A stretch of DNA of 64,000 nt, taken from Roridomyces roridus (Eukaryota; Basidiomycota; Agaricomycetes; Agaricales; Mycenaceae). The notes beneath the pieces were generated by a model that was not told where the DNA came from, searched no databases, and worked only from the letters and a program-made list of their open reading frames with translations. Location of the stretch: positions 1,674,001-1,738,000 of the forward strand of contig JARKIF010000001.1 in NCBI GenBank assembly GCA_029378245.1. The letters run 5' to 3'. The position numbers and the translations under genes are program-made. Every line of letters starts with the position of its first letter. Positions within the stretch are counted from its first letter, which is position 1. Shown in pieces: positions 21,901 to 37,561 of the stretch.

Positions 21901-24900
21901 ACCACCTGGCTTACCCTCTTCTCGAAACTCAGCAATCCGAGAGCCCTGCATTTGACAGATGCTCTTCACGATCTCTACATTGCTAATCTCTCTCATCCCG
22001 ACCGCCCCCTTCAATCCATCGCCCTATCCTGCCTCCTCACCTACAAGTCTCCGCGTCTTTCTGCGTACGAGCCGAAAATGCGCGCGTTCTTGGACGATAC
22101 GCGATGGCGTGACGAATTGATGCGGTTCGAGTTTGAGCATATACAGGCACAGGATCGGGCAGAGGTGGTTGACGCCGTCATCCGGCTGCTATACGGTGTC
22201 ATGATGCGGGACAAGAAAGGCCGCTCCCAGAGAGCTGCTGTGCTCGCCGCTCTCGCGGGTTGCACAGATCCGGGAACTGGGGCTCGTCGTTGACTTGATG
22301 CTGGGGTCGTTCAAGTCGGATCGGACAGCGCGGCAACAACAGCACCCGTTTGCCGTGTGTGATGTGCCTGCGGACGCTTCGGAAAAGCAGCAGATTGGGT
22401 TCATTGGCCTCCTCGGCGAAGTCGTTCGGAACCTTGGACCCAGGCTTGTAGCCTACTGGCCTGCGCTGCTGGGAACGACGATGGATTTGATTGCACGAGC
22501 CCAAGCCCGGATCACAGCCACTGGTCGGGCCGATGACCATGCCGAAGCTGATGGGGATGATGAAGATGAGGACATTGAGGACAATCCCACGGTTTCGGCG
22601 TCCAAAACACTACGCAAGATACGGCTCCATGGTATCAAGCGCATCGTCGAATTCCTCCGCTGTCCGGTGCACTTTGATTATGCACCATACATGCAGGCGG
22701 CGTTCCCGGCATTCATCTCACCCCGCCTCCCTTCGCTTGACACGGAGAACACGCAGGCACCTTCCGCTCTGCTCGAGCTGTTTTACGTGTGCGCATTGGA
22801 TGCAGAGCGTGTCACGTTCCTTGAGCAGTATGACCAACGGGTTCTGCCGAAAGTCTTCGACTGCCTGATCGCCCCCAATGTCAAACCCGCGGTCGTGTCC
22901 AAGATCTTTGACATTACCGACAAGCTTCTCGCCCTTTCCATCGAGAACACGAATGTCCAGGAAAAGGTTGTCCAGCCGCACGTGTCTCGTTTGCTCGACA
23001 ACCTTGCCATCCTTGTCGAGCGCACGAAGGGCACGGCCTCTGTCTCCAGCCCTCTCGGTCAACGACAGATCTACATCTTGTCCCAAGTTGCCCAGTACTC
23101 TACCAATGCCTCCCAGGCCGCGACATTGCTCGCCCTGTTCGCGCCCCTGCTTCGCAAGCCCCACAAGGTGGTTCCCGAGAAAGTCAAGGTCGATCTCTTG
23201 AACATTATCGGGACGTTGATGGCTCTGGTCCCGGACCTTTCCGTCCCCGGCTCAGAGACCCATGTCAAGACCTTTGAACTTGTTTCCCAGCTATTTCAAT
23301 CCCTTCGGTCCCGCCTTGCCCGCACTAGCCTCGTCGCCGCACTGCGGAGTTTCTCCCTTCTCGATACCTCTTTGGAGCGTCTGGCAGAGCTTCTTGGTTC
23401 CTTGAATGCCTATTCGACAAGGAGAATCGACGAGCCTGATTTCGATCGTCGACTGTCCGCTTTCGCGACTCTGAACGAGACACTATACAAGTCTCTGTCC
23501 CAGAGTGAATGGCTTGCGATTCTTTACCACATGTTGCATGCCATTCAAGACCCGGAAGAGCTCGTCATACGAAACAACGCTGCCCTCACCATGCGTCATT
23601 TCATCGACCTGGTTGCTGACTCGAGCCTACCCACCCATACCGAGTATGAAACCATGTTCACTCGAGTTCTTTATCCTGGGATGAAGAATGGATTGCGGTC
23701 AAAGAATGAGCTCGTTCGTTCCGAGATCCTCGGTGTTTTCGCATACGCTGTTGCCAAGTGCGAACAGATTGGCTTCTTGCAGGAAATGCGCGTTCTGCTC
23801 GCTGGCGGAGACGACGAGGCCAACTTTTTCAACAACATACATCACATCCAGATCCACCGTCGCTCTCGCGCTCTTCGACGACTCGGTGACCATTGTGACG
23901 AGGGGCATCTTCGAAGCAATACTCTTGCCGAGATTTTCGTGCCCCTTGTGAGCAACTATGTCACGGCCACCTCTTCTGTCGACCACCATCTCGTCAATGA
24001 TGCGATCCTGGCAACGGGTCGGATGGCCAAGCACCTGGCCTGGGGCGCATACTACGCTCTTGTGCAAAAGTATCTGCGACTTTCCAAAGCAAAGGACGAG
24101 TCTGAACGAGTTTACATTCGGACTCTCGTCGCGTTGCTGGATAGCTTCCACTTTCCGATGGAAGAAACACTTGTGGTCGAAGAAGAGGCGGAAGAGGGCG
24201 ATGGAGAGGAGGAAGAGGAGAAGGAGCCAGTCACCAAACCAGTGCAACGTTCTATTCGCATTGCCGACGCTGTGAATCTTCGTTTGCTTCCAACCCTCCT
24301 CAACCACCTGGAGAAACATGATCCGAACACTGATGATATCACGCGTATCCCCATTGCGAGCGGTATCGTCAAGGTTGCTCAACACCTGCCTGCAACAACC
24401 AGGGAGCCTCAGATCTCTCGGCTCCTGACAGTTCTCAGTCAAATTTTGCGAAGCAAGTCGCAAGAAACTCGAGATCTTGTCCGGGATACCTTGGCTCGCA
24501 TCGCTGTGAGTCTCGGGCCTTCGTACCTTCCCCTGATGTTGCGCGAGATGCGTGCGGCACTGCTCCGAGGCCCTCAGCTACATGTCTTGGCATATGTCAC
24601 CCACTCGTTGCTCGTCCATGTCACGTCGGACGAGCACTCGGAGATCTTTGGGAACCTGGATGACTCTGTCAACGACGTTGCCTATGTCTCTGCAGAGGTG
24701 ATTTTCGGCGAATCTGCCAAAGATGTCCTGGCGGACGAGTTCAAGACCAAGATGCGCGAAGTAAGAGCTTCTTCGTCCAAAGGGCTCGATTCATTCGGCA
24801 TCATCGCCAAATACATCACGCCGGCTCGGATCAGCAGTCTTCTCGTGCCGGTCCGTGGTATCATGCAGCAAACCGGATCCGTCAAGGTGCTTCAACTAGT

Positions 24901-27217
24901 CGACGAGGTCTTGAAGCGAGTCACCAGCGGCCTCAACGCAAACAAGCATCTCGTTCCCACGGAGCTTCTGGCCCTTTGCCATACGCTTATCAGCCAAAAC
25001 GCGCGTTTCCTCAATCAGAAACCCGTTCGGCGGAAAGGGCGCGCCACGGGCGATGCCATCGTCCAGACGAAGCGTCAGGAAGCGGTGGAGACCGACCACT
25101 ATGCAAACAATTCCTTCCGGTGAGTTTTTTGCATGCTCTTGGTTTCCACGAAGCTAATTGGTCATAGTTTTGTCACGTTTGGGCTCGATCTTTTCAATAC
25201 TGCCCTCCGCAGAAGCAAGCTTGATTTCCACGACGCCGAAATTATCAAGCGCCTTGAATCGATGGTGGTGGTGATAGGTAACACCCTGTATTCCACGACA
25301 TCACCCGTCTTGGTCTTTGGCCTGAGAGCCGCAGCAGGGATAACCAAGTGCCCTCTCAAGTCTTTGGAAGAATCGGTGCCAGTATTCGTCAAACAGACGA
25401 TGAATATTATCAAGCAAGCGGGAAGCACAGAATCCGAGGTCGTGCAGGTGGCGCTCAAGTCTCTTGCGGCGATTCTCCGGGATGGCCCAGCGGTACAAGT
25501 CAAGGAGAAGGATCTCGTCTATTTACTGGAGCTCATCGCTCCTGATCTCGAGGAAGTTACGCGTCAAGCTTCCGTTTTCGCCATGCTTCGCGGCATCGTC
25601 GCCCGTAAATTCGTCGTGCCCGAGATTTACGATGTCATGGACAAGGTTTCTGACATCATGGTGACCAGCCAGTCGCCTCAAGTCCAGGAACTTTGTCGAA
25701 ACGTCCTGCTCCAGTTCTTGCTCGACTATCCTCAGGGCAAAGGGCGCCTTCGAAACCAGATGAACTTTTTGGCCAAGAATTTGTCTTATGAGTATGAAAG
25801 CGGCCGCAAGTCGGTTCTGGAATTGTTGGGCGCTGTGTTGGCCAAGTTCGAGGCTGGACTTGTCCGCGAATACGTGGATCTGCTCTTCATCGCTCTTGTG
25901 ATGGTCATTGCGAATGACGACTCGACGAAATGCCGCGAAATGGCAGCGCAGCTGATCAAAACGCTCTTCAAGAGATTGGATGATGAGCGTCGGACGGTCA
26001 TCATCTCGCACGTGCACTCGTGGGCAGCGCAATCTGCACAGCCTCAACTCACCCGAGTCTCTTCTCAAATTTACGGTTTCATCGTCGATGTTCTCGGTGC
26101 TGATGCATTGCCGTTTATCCCGGGCATCCTTCAAGACGTTCAGGCCTCGTTGAGTCGCAGCAGCCAGCAGTTGACAGATGCCGAAAACGAGGAGGATGCC
26201 ATGGACGTGGACGTAGAGTGGCAGCTCTCGTACCACTCGCTTATCGTCCTCTCCAAAGTCGTCCGCGTCTTTCCCGCGTTGGTGACCGATTTCGCCAAGG
26301 TCAAGTGGGATTTGGTAGTGGCGCATTTGTTGTTCCCGCATTCCTGGGTACGCACAGCGGCATGCAGGCTGCTCGGCACTTTGTTCACCGCGGTCCCGCC
26401 TGCACCACCCCAAGAAATAGTCGATTCTTCACCCGTTCATGGCTCTCGGATGCGCGATGTTGCGACGAAATTGTGCACTCAAATCAAGAGTCCGCATCTG
26501 GACGAAGCCTTGAATCTCCAAGTTGTGAAGAACCTGTTTTACATTGGAAAGTGCTTTTATGCGGCGGGGCCCTCGGAGGAGGAGGTCGATGCCGAGGCGG
26601 ACTTGGAAGATGTCGAGGATTCGCAAGATCCCAATCCGCTGCCTTGGTTATTCTCCAAACTTTCCTACCAGATTCGTTCTGCGCATATCGCCCGTCGGAA
26701 TCGTGCCTCTGGTGCAGTAAGCTTGTATTCTTCCCATCGTTTTGACGAGAACTAAGTTTTTTTTTTGTAGCCGAATTGGTCACAGCAACCGCTAGCGGCT
26801 TTGCGCTGGTTTGCTGCCATGGCGTCTTACATGGATGGCCCGCGGTTGGAAAAGTTCCTCGTCCATATTCTCACTCCTGCCTATCGAATCGTAGAAGATG
26901 ATACCATTCGCGATACTCAAATGGGTAAGTGGGGTGTCTTGATAATTCTGCTCTTTATCTCATCTCAATTTCTCGTAGACGAGCTCAAAACAATTTGCAT
27001 CGAACTGCAAGAACTCGTACAATCCAAAGTCGGCACCACGAAATTCTCGGGCGTGTACAATCAAATACGGCAGGGCGTCCTCGGGGTGCAGCGAGACCGC
27101 AAGGCCAAGCAGGTGCTACAGGCGACGACGAACCCAGAGGCTGCGGCGAAGCGGAGATTGCAGCGGAATTCGAACAAGAAGGAGAGTAGGAAGAGGAAGA
27201 GTAGTACCCTTGCGTGA
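18913..27217 (+). CDS. UTP20: UTP20 / DRIM, U3 snoRNP component (SSU processome)
   Basis: Very large HEAT-repeat nucleolar protein needed for 18S rRNA processing. Start MADAPRTKRF at 18913; exon 1 ends 18945, exon 2 is 18995-19075, exon 3 starts 19126. Further short introns run to 22 kb, then one long exon of about 2.8 kb to 25121. A second long exon ends about 26718, and small C-terminal exons reach the stop at 27217. Diagnostic DRIM part: NNIHHIQIHRRSRALRRL near 23830-23890, then LVNDAILATGRMAKHL. The C-terminus is Lys/Arg-rich, as usual for nucleolar targeting. Three frame breaks lie near 21180, 21384 and 22270, each needing one base; the protein either side is normal, so sequencing error is likely. 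Convergent with xylulokinase, 158 bp apart. Confidence 0.95.
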
Positions 27218-27374
27218 GTCGCACTTCGGTTCCTTCTTTTGCCGCCAACTCACATCTTTTTGAAGCGATGGGAGAGGGAGGTTCAAGCGGAGGCGTGAGG
27301 AAGAATGAACAATCTGTATCCCAAGTATATGCCTGTACAACCAATAATCCCTTTAGAAATAAAAGTATGTATAT

Positions 27375-29103
<1,729 letters not shown>

Positions 29104-29334
29104 GGGAGGTCAGAGGACCTCGAATGGCCGGTATATAGTATCCCTGCATGGTCCGGACGGGCCGTGTGGTCGTTTGCAGATCTTCCAGGAACCGTCCGAG
29201 AATTAGCCGAGGGGTGAGGGCTAGGGTAGCATAGATGCCAGTGAGCGAAAAACGCGTCGGGACGTTCTTGGACCAAAGCATTGGAGTAAGTTGGGAGTAA
29301 GAAACGGCGTCTTGCAGTTTGATGTGACTCCACC
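29104..29334. promoter_or_regulatory. Divergent promoter, xylulokinase / ASADH
   Basis: 231 bases between two start codons pointing away from each other. No TATA box or obvious operator is seen. Confidence 0.6.
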
Positions 29335-30484
29335 ATGCCTGACCAACAACCACTCAAAGTAGGCATCCTCGGCGCGACTGGCACCGTTGGCCAGCGATTC
29401 ATCACGCTCCTCTCGACCCATCCCTGGTTTACCATCCATGCTCTAGGCGCGTCTTCACGGTCTGCAGGCAAACCATACAGCGTGGCCGTCAACTGGAAGC
29501 AAACGACTCCCTTGCCGAGTTTGATCAAGGATATCGTAGTCCAAGAATGCGTGCCGCAAGCCTTTGCTGAATGTGCTGTGGTCTTTTCGGGCCTCGATGC
29601 CGATGTCGCTGGGGACATTGGTGCGTGTCTCCCAAGAATTTAGATCTCATTGAACATTTCCTCCAGAAAGTGCCTTTCGCGCTGCAGAGCTGGCTGTATT
29701 CTCCAACGCCAAAAATTATCGGAGAGATCCACACGTTCCTCTCATCGTGCCGCTCGTCAACCCAGACCACCTGTCCATCCTCCCGCAACAACAAGCCCTG
29801 CACTCTCCTCCGCTCACCAAGGGTTTTATCGTTACCAATGCCAACTGCTCTACCACCGCGCATGTCATCCCACTGGCTGCGCTGGAAAAAGCATTTGGAC
29901 CCTTGGACGCGTTGATGGTGACGACTCTGCAGGCCATCTCTGGCGCCGGTTATCCCGGTGTTCCGAGTCTCGATATCATCGACAACGTTGTACCGTACAT
30001 CTCTGGCGAGGAAGAAAAGATCGAGTGGGAGACACGCAAGATCCTCGGTGGCATTTCCACCTCGGACACGCTGCAGGAATTCGACATGCACGCCGACACG
30101 CCGCTCAAAATCTCTGCTGCCTGTAATCGCGTGCCAGTGACTGTCGGTCACATGATAAACGTGTCGCTGCAATTTGCACGTAGGCCCCCGCCGTCGCCGC
30201 AGCAGGTGTGCGAGGCTCTTAGGGCGTATCAGCCTGATGCTCAGCTCGTGGGCTGCCCTTCTGCACCGTTGCAAACGATCACGGTGCACGATGAGCCTGA
30301 TAGGCCGCAGCCTCGCATGGATCGGGCGTTCCAGGAAGGCGCAGGTGTGAGCGTTGGCCGAGTACGTCAATGTCCAGTGTTTGACATCAAGTTTGTCGTG
30401 CTGGCGGACAATGTGAGCATTGGTGCTGCGACGAGTAGTATCATCAATGCCGAGTATGCGGTGTTGAAGGGGGTAGTGCAGTAG
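29335..30484 (+). CDS. HOM2: Aspartate-semialdehyde dehydrogenase
   Basis: Reduces aspartyl-4-phosphate to aspartate semialdehyde with NADPH, the branch-point step to threonine, methionine and lysine-type products. Two exons split by one short intron after DADVAGDI (about 29621-29666). NADP-binding motif GILGATGTVGQRF is at the N-terminus. The catalytic Cys sits in TNANCSTTA (about 29836-29862), followed by QAISGAGYPG. Length of about 365 residues is normal for fungal enzymes. No frame damage. RRP43 starts 66 bp downstream on the same strand. Confidence 0.96.
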
Positions 30485-30549
30485 AAAAGACGCGACCTGT
30501 AAATTAGCACATCAAAAAATTCCCGTGATCGCTGCTTTCTTTCTCTTCC

Positions 30550-31548
30550 ATGACAGATTCAAAAGCGTCGATATTCCAGCGCCTCCATCCACGCGCATAC
30601 CTCGAACGTTTCGTCGCCGAGAATATCAGACCCGACGGACGTGCATTTGACGCCTGGCGGGACGTCTCTGTCAATGTCGGTGTGTAGGAGTTATGGTTTG
30701 CGCGTCGCGTGCTCACCCTCTCATGTAGGCTCGATATCGACTGCCAACGGGTCTGCGCTAGTTCGTCTGGGAGAGACGACCATCGTGTGCGGTGTCAAGG
30801 CTGAAATCGCCGAACCTGAACTGGATGCGCCAGGGGAGGGCTTTCTGGTACCGAATATCGACCTCCCTGCGTTGTGTTCGCCGAAATTCAAAGCTGGGCC
30901 GCCCGGAGACGAGGCGCAGGTGCTTTCAGATCGGTTGAATGAGGTTCTCGTACCGTGCGTTGCATTTCACTTGTTGTTCAGAGCCTTGAGATGCCCATTT
31001 AAACTGCAGGATAATACCACTTTCGTCCCTGGTCATCGAACCGGCCAAGGCGGTGTGGGTTTTATACGTCGACGCGACGTGTATAAACTACGATGGGAAT
31101 GTATTCGACGCCGCGCTCATTGCGATGGTTGCTGCGCTGCGAAATAGTGTGTGTTTTACTGCAGGACCCGCTTTTTTCTGACTTTTGAACAACAGCTGTA
31201 CTACCAAAGGCGACGTACGACGTCGAGACTGGTCGAACGACCTGCTCAAGAACGGAGAGCGTGCCCATAAAAGTCTTAAAGACGCCCGTATCAATGTCAT
31301 TTGGAGTTTTCGACGCGTAGGTGCTCTATCTCATACAAATACTGTGTCTTAGCATTCACAGAACACTGTTATCCGACCCAACTGCGTTTGAAGAGCCGCT
31401 CCTTGACACGACAGTTTCCGTTGTCGTGGACGAGAACGGCGAGCTGGCGTCTGTGGTGCAGCTGGGAGATTCTGGTGGAGACATTCTTTCTACATGTGTA
31501 TCAATGGCCAGGTCACGGCGGTCAGTGCTCGATAATCAGATATTATGA
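30550..31548 (+). CDS. RRP43: Exosome subunit RRP43 (EXOSC8-like, RNase PH fold)
   Basis: Non-catalytic ring subunit of the RNA exosome, nuclear and cytoplasmic. Start MTDSKASIFQRLHPRAYLE at 30550. Conserved segments: RPDGRAFDAWR, GSISTANGSALVRLGETT, VCGVKAEIAEP, VPNIDLPALCS, GPPGDEAQVLS, and VWVLYVDATCINYDG after the second intron. About five exons; splice sites keep frame throughout and the stop is at 31548. The N-terminal LHP-YL-F pattern separates it from RRP42 and RRP45. Confidence 0.92.
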
Positions 31549-31707
31549 CCCAAAATGGCCAGAACGCCAACGTCTACAAAAGGCGATTTTCCCGTGAATG
31601 CCGCGTATAAACGGAAGTATTGAATGCAAGGAACCAAAAATGTGGCCTTGAAATATTTATAGCTTCATCTTACACTTTTTTACGTCGGATTGACAAACAA
31701 GTCGACC

Positions 31708-33325
31708 ATGCTTTCAGAATGCCACACCTGCGCTCTCTCTCCCGCCGCCTCTTTCTCCCCGGTCGTCCGTTTCACCATTATCCTGCTCGTCGTCTCCCTC
31801 GTTCTATCCACTCTCTGGCTCTCAGACGCGCATGGAAGCCGCCACCGTTGGAACAACGCGTCTTTGCGTCCACCGACACACGAGAAATTGTGGAAATGGG
31901 AAGCAAGCCTGCCGCAACACGACCCCGACTTGGCGTTCCCAGAAGGAAGGACGGGACGTTATGTCAAGTTCTCGAATCAAGCGCTTAGGCTGGGCTGGAA
32001 TAATTGCTTCAACGAAGTGTGCGTTGCGTTCTTTTCAGGTTGCAATAACTCCTTATCTCTCTCTCTCAGTTTGATGAACAGCCATCTGGCGTACATGTCC
32101 GAACCGTGCCTATGTGCGTGCAATTGCATGGTCATTCATCGCGTCTTTCAAACGTTCTGACGCGTTTTGACTCTGCCTAGGTCTTTCAACCCTACTACTG
32201 GGGAGGACACTACCCGTGGCCTTCTTCGCAACGCGCCGACTATTTCCGCACCACAACTCCGCTAAACGCGCTTCTCTCCGGTCCCGCAGCAGGCAGACCT
32301 TGGGAAGCAGGGGATAACGCGCCCCGCGCCGTATCAGAATCCTACTTTGACATGATCTGCCCAGACTCTGAACGTCGGAAAATCAGCACGGCGCAAGTCA
32401 AACCCAGGCTCCGCCACTCGGAGGGAATTGTAGTGTTTCAAGAATGGATGAAGGTTTTGTCGGAAGCGCCTGAGCGGTGTGTCGAGGTGGTACCAGGGCC
32501 GTGGGCGGAAGACGACCATCCACAAGTGTTTGATTTGTGGCTTTTTGGGTCGAGGAGGATCGTGAGTTTGTGGGAAGAGTTTGCGCAGTCGCCGACGTCG
32601 AGGTTACTTGGGCCGTCCAAGATTGTAGAGGCTGCCGTCGCCCGCAATCGACGGCTCTTTCTGCCACCGAGGGGCTCCTCCCGTCGGGACCCATTCCCGC
32701 GCATGCTCGCGATGCACCTCCGCCGTGGAGACTACAGAGAAGCATGCCTCGAATTTGCGCGATACGGATCCACGTTTTATTCGTGGAACTTGCTCCCTTT
32801 CCTCCCCGACCAATTTACCCCGCTACCTGAAGGCCACCCGGATCGTGTGGCGCGAGTTATGGAGCATTGCCTGCCAGATCGGGATGCCGTCGTGCGCAAG
32901 GTGAAGCAGGCCAAGGCGGAGTATCTGCAGACGCGGGAGCACCCAGCAGCCAAGGTGGACATATTATTCATCCTAACGAATGAGCACGATGCGTGGTTGG
33001 AGGAGCTCAAGGACGCGTTATTGAGGGAGGACCGCTGGAGGATTGTTACGAGCCGTGAACTTCAGTTGGATGCGGAGCAAACAGAGGTGAGTTTTGAATT
33101 ATCTTCTTCTTCCCAGCGACCTCTGAAGGATTCCAGGTCTCCATGGCGGTCGATATGGAAATTGCGCGGAGGGCGGCTGTGTTTATAGGGAACGGGGTAC
33201 GTCTTGTCTTGTTCCGCACTCCTGTAGGTCGCTCACGGTGGTAGTGGTCTTCAATGACAAGCAATATCATCCACGCGCGATTGGTGAATGGACTCCATCC
33301 ACACATCAACAACCGATTTTTCTGA
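31708..33325 (+). CDS. Type II membrane protein, GDP-fucose O-fucosyltransferase-like
   Basis: Start ATG at 31708. A short cytoplasmic N-terminus is followed by one membrane segment (FTIILLVVSLVLSTLWL), as in Golgi glycosyltransferases. The luminal part has WNNCFNEV, VFQPYYWGGHYPWP, a MHLRRGDYREAC segment (about 32707-32742) typical of the O-FucT sugar-nucleotide site, and GNGWSSMTSNI near the C-terminus. Late introns lie at about 33088-33136 and 33198-33245. One extra base near 32099 breaks frame inside a small exon (MSNRAY). Donor and acceptor are not known; the fold assignment comes from motif pattern. Confidence 0.65.
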
Positions 33326-33471
33326 GGGTTTTAGGGTTCTAGAAGGGGTCTCGCTACATATGTTATAATAATATTGTCGAGGTCGTAATACAACTTGGAT
33401 TGTGCCATTAAAGAGCAGTCTAGATGGCTAGTAGGCAATGTAGTGATTGTACAATTGTTTGTTCTTTTTCG

Positions 33472-36400
33472 TTAAGAAGGTTCCGACCGAGAAGTGCGTA
33501 CAAATTCAGTGAAATATTTCCGGAAAGCTTTCCCGTCCAAATCTCGCAGCTTGCTGACAAAGTCGAGCGCCGCGTTGGCTGGCCAGCCCTGGGACGGGAG
33601 GAAAACACCAAGAAAGTATTCGTGAGCCTCTGTGCCACGCGTTTTGAACACGGTTTGCAGCAGATTGGCGATTTCGTGCAGGACCTGAATACGATAATAT
33701 GAGAGAGGGATCGCAGTAGAGCAAGAGAGTACTGACAGGAGTGAGTCCTGGATCTTTGAGGTTAAAGTCCGGGAGAGATGGGATAGCGAACACCGAGGTG
33801 ACGATGCGTTCATACACGTATCGGTCAAACCCGGGCAAGCTATGTTCCGCCACATGTCCGTTGCCGTTGGACGCAGAGGACACAGGTTGACCCCAGAGAG
33901 TGATGGAGCGGCCGAGGAATACCAGGGCGGCTCTTGCGCTCGCGGGGTCGGAGATGTCGCCGGTTAAGCTGATCATCGTCTCCATCAAAGAGTCGAACCC
34001 TCCTCGATTCTCTGAATCACTTGTCAGTCGGTTCCTCGAAGATGCGGAAAGATACAGACTTTCTGAAATGAATACACCTTGCAGTTTCGAGGCCAATATA
34101 TTATTCAGCAGAGCAAGGTACGCCTTTTTCGTTTCCGCATGCGCCCTTTGGTCATCCGTGCCGGAAATCGGTTGTGTCAAAAGCCGGGTGATGTGAGCGC
34201 TGAGAGGGCCAATGAGCTCGTCCAGAACGGGGAAGAGATCGGCTTGGAGTTTGTGGATCAAGAGACCGATAAAGTTCAAAAAGTCCACGAGCTCCGAAGG
34301 TTCAAATTGGGTGAGTAAACTGGCCATCAGTTGCGGAATGAAATGCGTGACGCTAGTGCCTGTCGTGGCCATGACACGAGCGAAAGCGAATCGACTCTTC
34401 AAAGACTGTCAATGCAAGAAGAGTAGCATGAAAGGAGACTTACCGCATCACGGATGTCCCTGAAAGTATTCATGGACTCCAAGCACACCAAAATGGCCTG
34501 TGCCACCTCTCCGAATGCGTCTACAGGTAATGGGATGTACCCGGCTGGTACTGGGGACGGATATTCCGGGAAGCCCCGGGCAATATTGCCCAGCGCCATG
34601 ATCACGTGGTGAACCTTGACAATCGGAATCAAATCCTGGCTGCCCTTGGTCCTGTACGCCTGGAGATTGTCCGACAACTCGGACATCAATGGCTTGACAA
34701 AGGACAAGAGCATCGGCGCCAGCCGATCCGGGGTCTTGTAGAGTAACGAGGTGAGCGCGCCCACAGTCTCGTACAGATACAATTGCGAATCAAAGGCAGA
34801 GTTTTTGACGAGCTCCGAGAGAAGATCCTGCGACTCGGAGTCTTCACCATCAGGAAGCTGCACTTCGATGGGTAAGAGATCCCGAAGACTGTCCGCAATA
34901 TTCGCGACAACATCTTCAGGTACATCATTTCGGATTTCTTTGATGAAGCGGTGGAACAGATAACTGACTCGCGAACGGTGGCTCGCGTCGGGGTTGTGGA
35001 GGCCACGAGCATCGACCATGGCCTCCAAAGTTGGCATGATGCAGTTCTTGCGCACTTTGAAAAAGTCGGGATAGCGGGCAGCAGCCTCGAAGAACTGCAG
35101 CGCCACACTGCGGTGCGGGTACGAGGAAATGTTGGATTGCACGAGGGCAAAGAGCAGCTCTCCGTGAGGCGTCAGTGGGAATGCCGAATAATCTATCAAT
35201 TTTTTCGGTTTGTCCTTGTCAAGTGGAGGGGCTTGGCAAAATGCGATGCGACCCTTGACATTAGCTTGAAAGAGGTCAGGGAGGGACCTTGGATTTGAAA
35301 GGAGCCGGGACGCACCTCCTTTGTTTATTTCCCCAAACATGTACACTAGGTGTGCAGGCGAGCTCTGCATCGTTCCATTTGACAGGCATACCACTTTGGA
35401 AGGCTCCGATGGTGTTCAGAGTCAGAGTGCGCATGGCATCTGTGACGAGGTCTAGGTCGACGAGTGTAACTGCATCCATCAAGACTCGCAGTTCCTGAAA
35501 TAATCAGAGAAGCAGTCTTCTTCAACAAGGCAAGGGACAAACCTTGCGCATGGTCTCAAACTCAGGCGATATCATCCTCGTCTGGGTCTTCGACATCGGT
35601 ATCTTCTTCCCATTTCATCTTTACCAGAATGACTTGCAGAAGAGAGGTCAGGAAGGCCCGTTTGTTGTCGTCCAGGGGATCTGTCGGCTTTTTGCGGCTT
35701 CGTCTGTACTATAGCATACATCCGAGGTCAGATTCGCCTGACGAACTGAGCAGCGGGACGCACGCTGGCAAGAATGGTCTGCAGGAACGGAAAGACCGTC
35801 GAGCAAGTGTCGTCATACTCATCCGCCATGAAGCGTAAGAGGATGGGGAGAGTCTGAGCAAGGAGAACGTGGCCTTCGGCGGCGACGGCCTCGCTGGTCG
35901 TCGGATCCTGACACAAGGTAAGCTTCCTAGTGCTCTAAAATTCGATTGATCACGCACCTCTAGCAACTTGGAAATTTCGAGACCAAGGACGTTCAACAGC
36001 TTCCCAAGGGCCTCCCGATACGACTCTTCGCCATCATCAGTCTCCGTCCGTTCGGCCTGCTCTGTCCTTGTTTTGCCTCCAGCGCATCAATGACCTGCCC
36101 TAAAGACAAAACTTTGAGCAGCTGGAGTTTATCCCCGGGCTCTTTGAGACCCTTTGCCAGGATACGCGACAACGCTGTTGTAGTGGCAAGTCGGATAGAA
36201 AGCGAGGGATCGGCGAGAAGGACTGAATAATAATGGGACAGTTGTTGGTGTAATGGTTAAATTAATGTCAATCCACCCTGTAACGAGAATTAAATTATAA
36301 GAAACACGCGGTTTTGAAGCACGCACCGACATAAGACCCGAACGTGCGGATTCCCAAGTCAACAACCTCAATGGCGGCCTGCGATTCGCGAGAGCCGTCG

Positions 36401-37305
36401 CCTTTTTTCATCGTTTCTGCCCCATCAGACACGATGGTGAGCACTGCTTCGTTGATACTCGCAGCGTCTCGTTCTCGTACCGCGTCCCGAACACGTGCAT
36501 CCCGCGTGTGGCGGGCCTGGTCATAAGGTCGCGCCGCTTTAAGCATCTGGTCGGCAACCTCGCCAGAGATCTCGAGCACGATGTGGAAGAAGAGCAGGAT
36601 GATGTGGCGGTTGAAAGCAGGCTGGGAGGAGGAGGATGACTGTGCCGGTCGGATGAGGGTGAATAGGTCGGAGAAGAAGGTAGGCCATTGGGTCATGTAC
36701 GTGCAGAGGAAGAAAAGGGTTAATGTATGGGAGAATTTGTTCCGCAGAACTAAAGGATTTGAGTCGTTCTGCTCGATATCTCAGAGAGAGGAAAGCTCAC
36801 AAGGCGAATTGGCCTCTGCAGGTCCATAAACGTATTCGGTTTGGATGTACGTGACCAGACTCTGCTGGATGGTGCGGAAGGAATCATCGTCCAGGGGCTC
36901 GAATCTAAAAGCACATCGTCGCGTCAGTTTCGAGGAGAATTAGATCGGCGGCGGAGATGCATGTAAAGGCCAAAAAATCTGATAGTGCGCTGCACAAGAG
37001 CAGTCTGAAGCTCCAATCGCAATTGTCCGAGGACATCGCAGGGCCATCCATATTGCTATGAACACTCACCGGTTGTCGAAAAATTCATCCAACACACGAA
37101 GCGCGAAGAATCTGACTTGTGGTGGGTATTTCCTCGCGCCATCCGGAGTGGCATCGACGAAAAGCGGGAGGGCCAGTCTCCATGTGTTTTCCGCGTTCTG
37201 CTGTATAGTTGCCAAGTAGTTCAAGGCCTCTTGGTGGAGAGCAGCTTGAGTTGGGTCTGATGCAATGTTGATAGCCTGCACGACCTGGTCCTGGTCCTGC
37301 TCCAT
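33472..37305 (-). CDS. LOS1: tRNA exportin (exportin-T / Los1), three frame breaks
   Basis: Karyopherin that carries tRNA out of the nucleus with Ran-GTP. Start MEQDQDQVVQAINIASDP at 37305. The Xpo1/importin-like part reads WPTFFSDLFTLI and FNRHIILLFFHIVLEISGEV; the XPOT-specific helix is YDQARHTRDARVRDAVRERD. About a dozen exons run to EFVRTSRSEPS at 33472. Frame breaks of one base lie near 36223, 35553 and 35362, with clear family sequence on both sides (LLADPSLSIRLATTTALSRI; EFETMRKELR; HLVYMFGEI). Convergent with the fucosyltransferase-like gene. Confidence 0.92.
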
Positions 37306-37561
37306 CGCGATGGTTGTGAATGGAGGTAGATGGCAGAGAATGGGTGCGGGGACCACCCTGGTTGTGGGTGCTAACGAGCTTGACTCGTTCCAAAAACCTG
37401 ATCGAGGCCCGCTTCAAAAAAGGAAATCAACTCGAGCATGGCTCGCGTGCCACCAATGATGACCGGCCACGGTGTATTGTACCTGAACGATTGTCTTCAG
37501 AAAGGTATCGAGCCTAACGGTGTATAGATATTGCTAAAATTCGAGTAGATATAATTCGCCG

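Noticed and set aside
29525..30370. 281-residue minus-strand open frame
   Set aside because: Antisense to the intact aspartate-semialdehyde dehydrogenase coding sequence.
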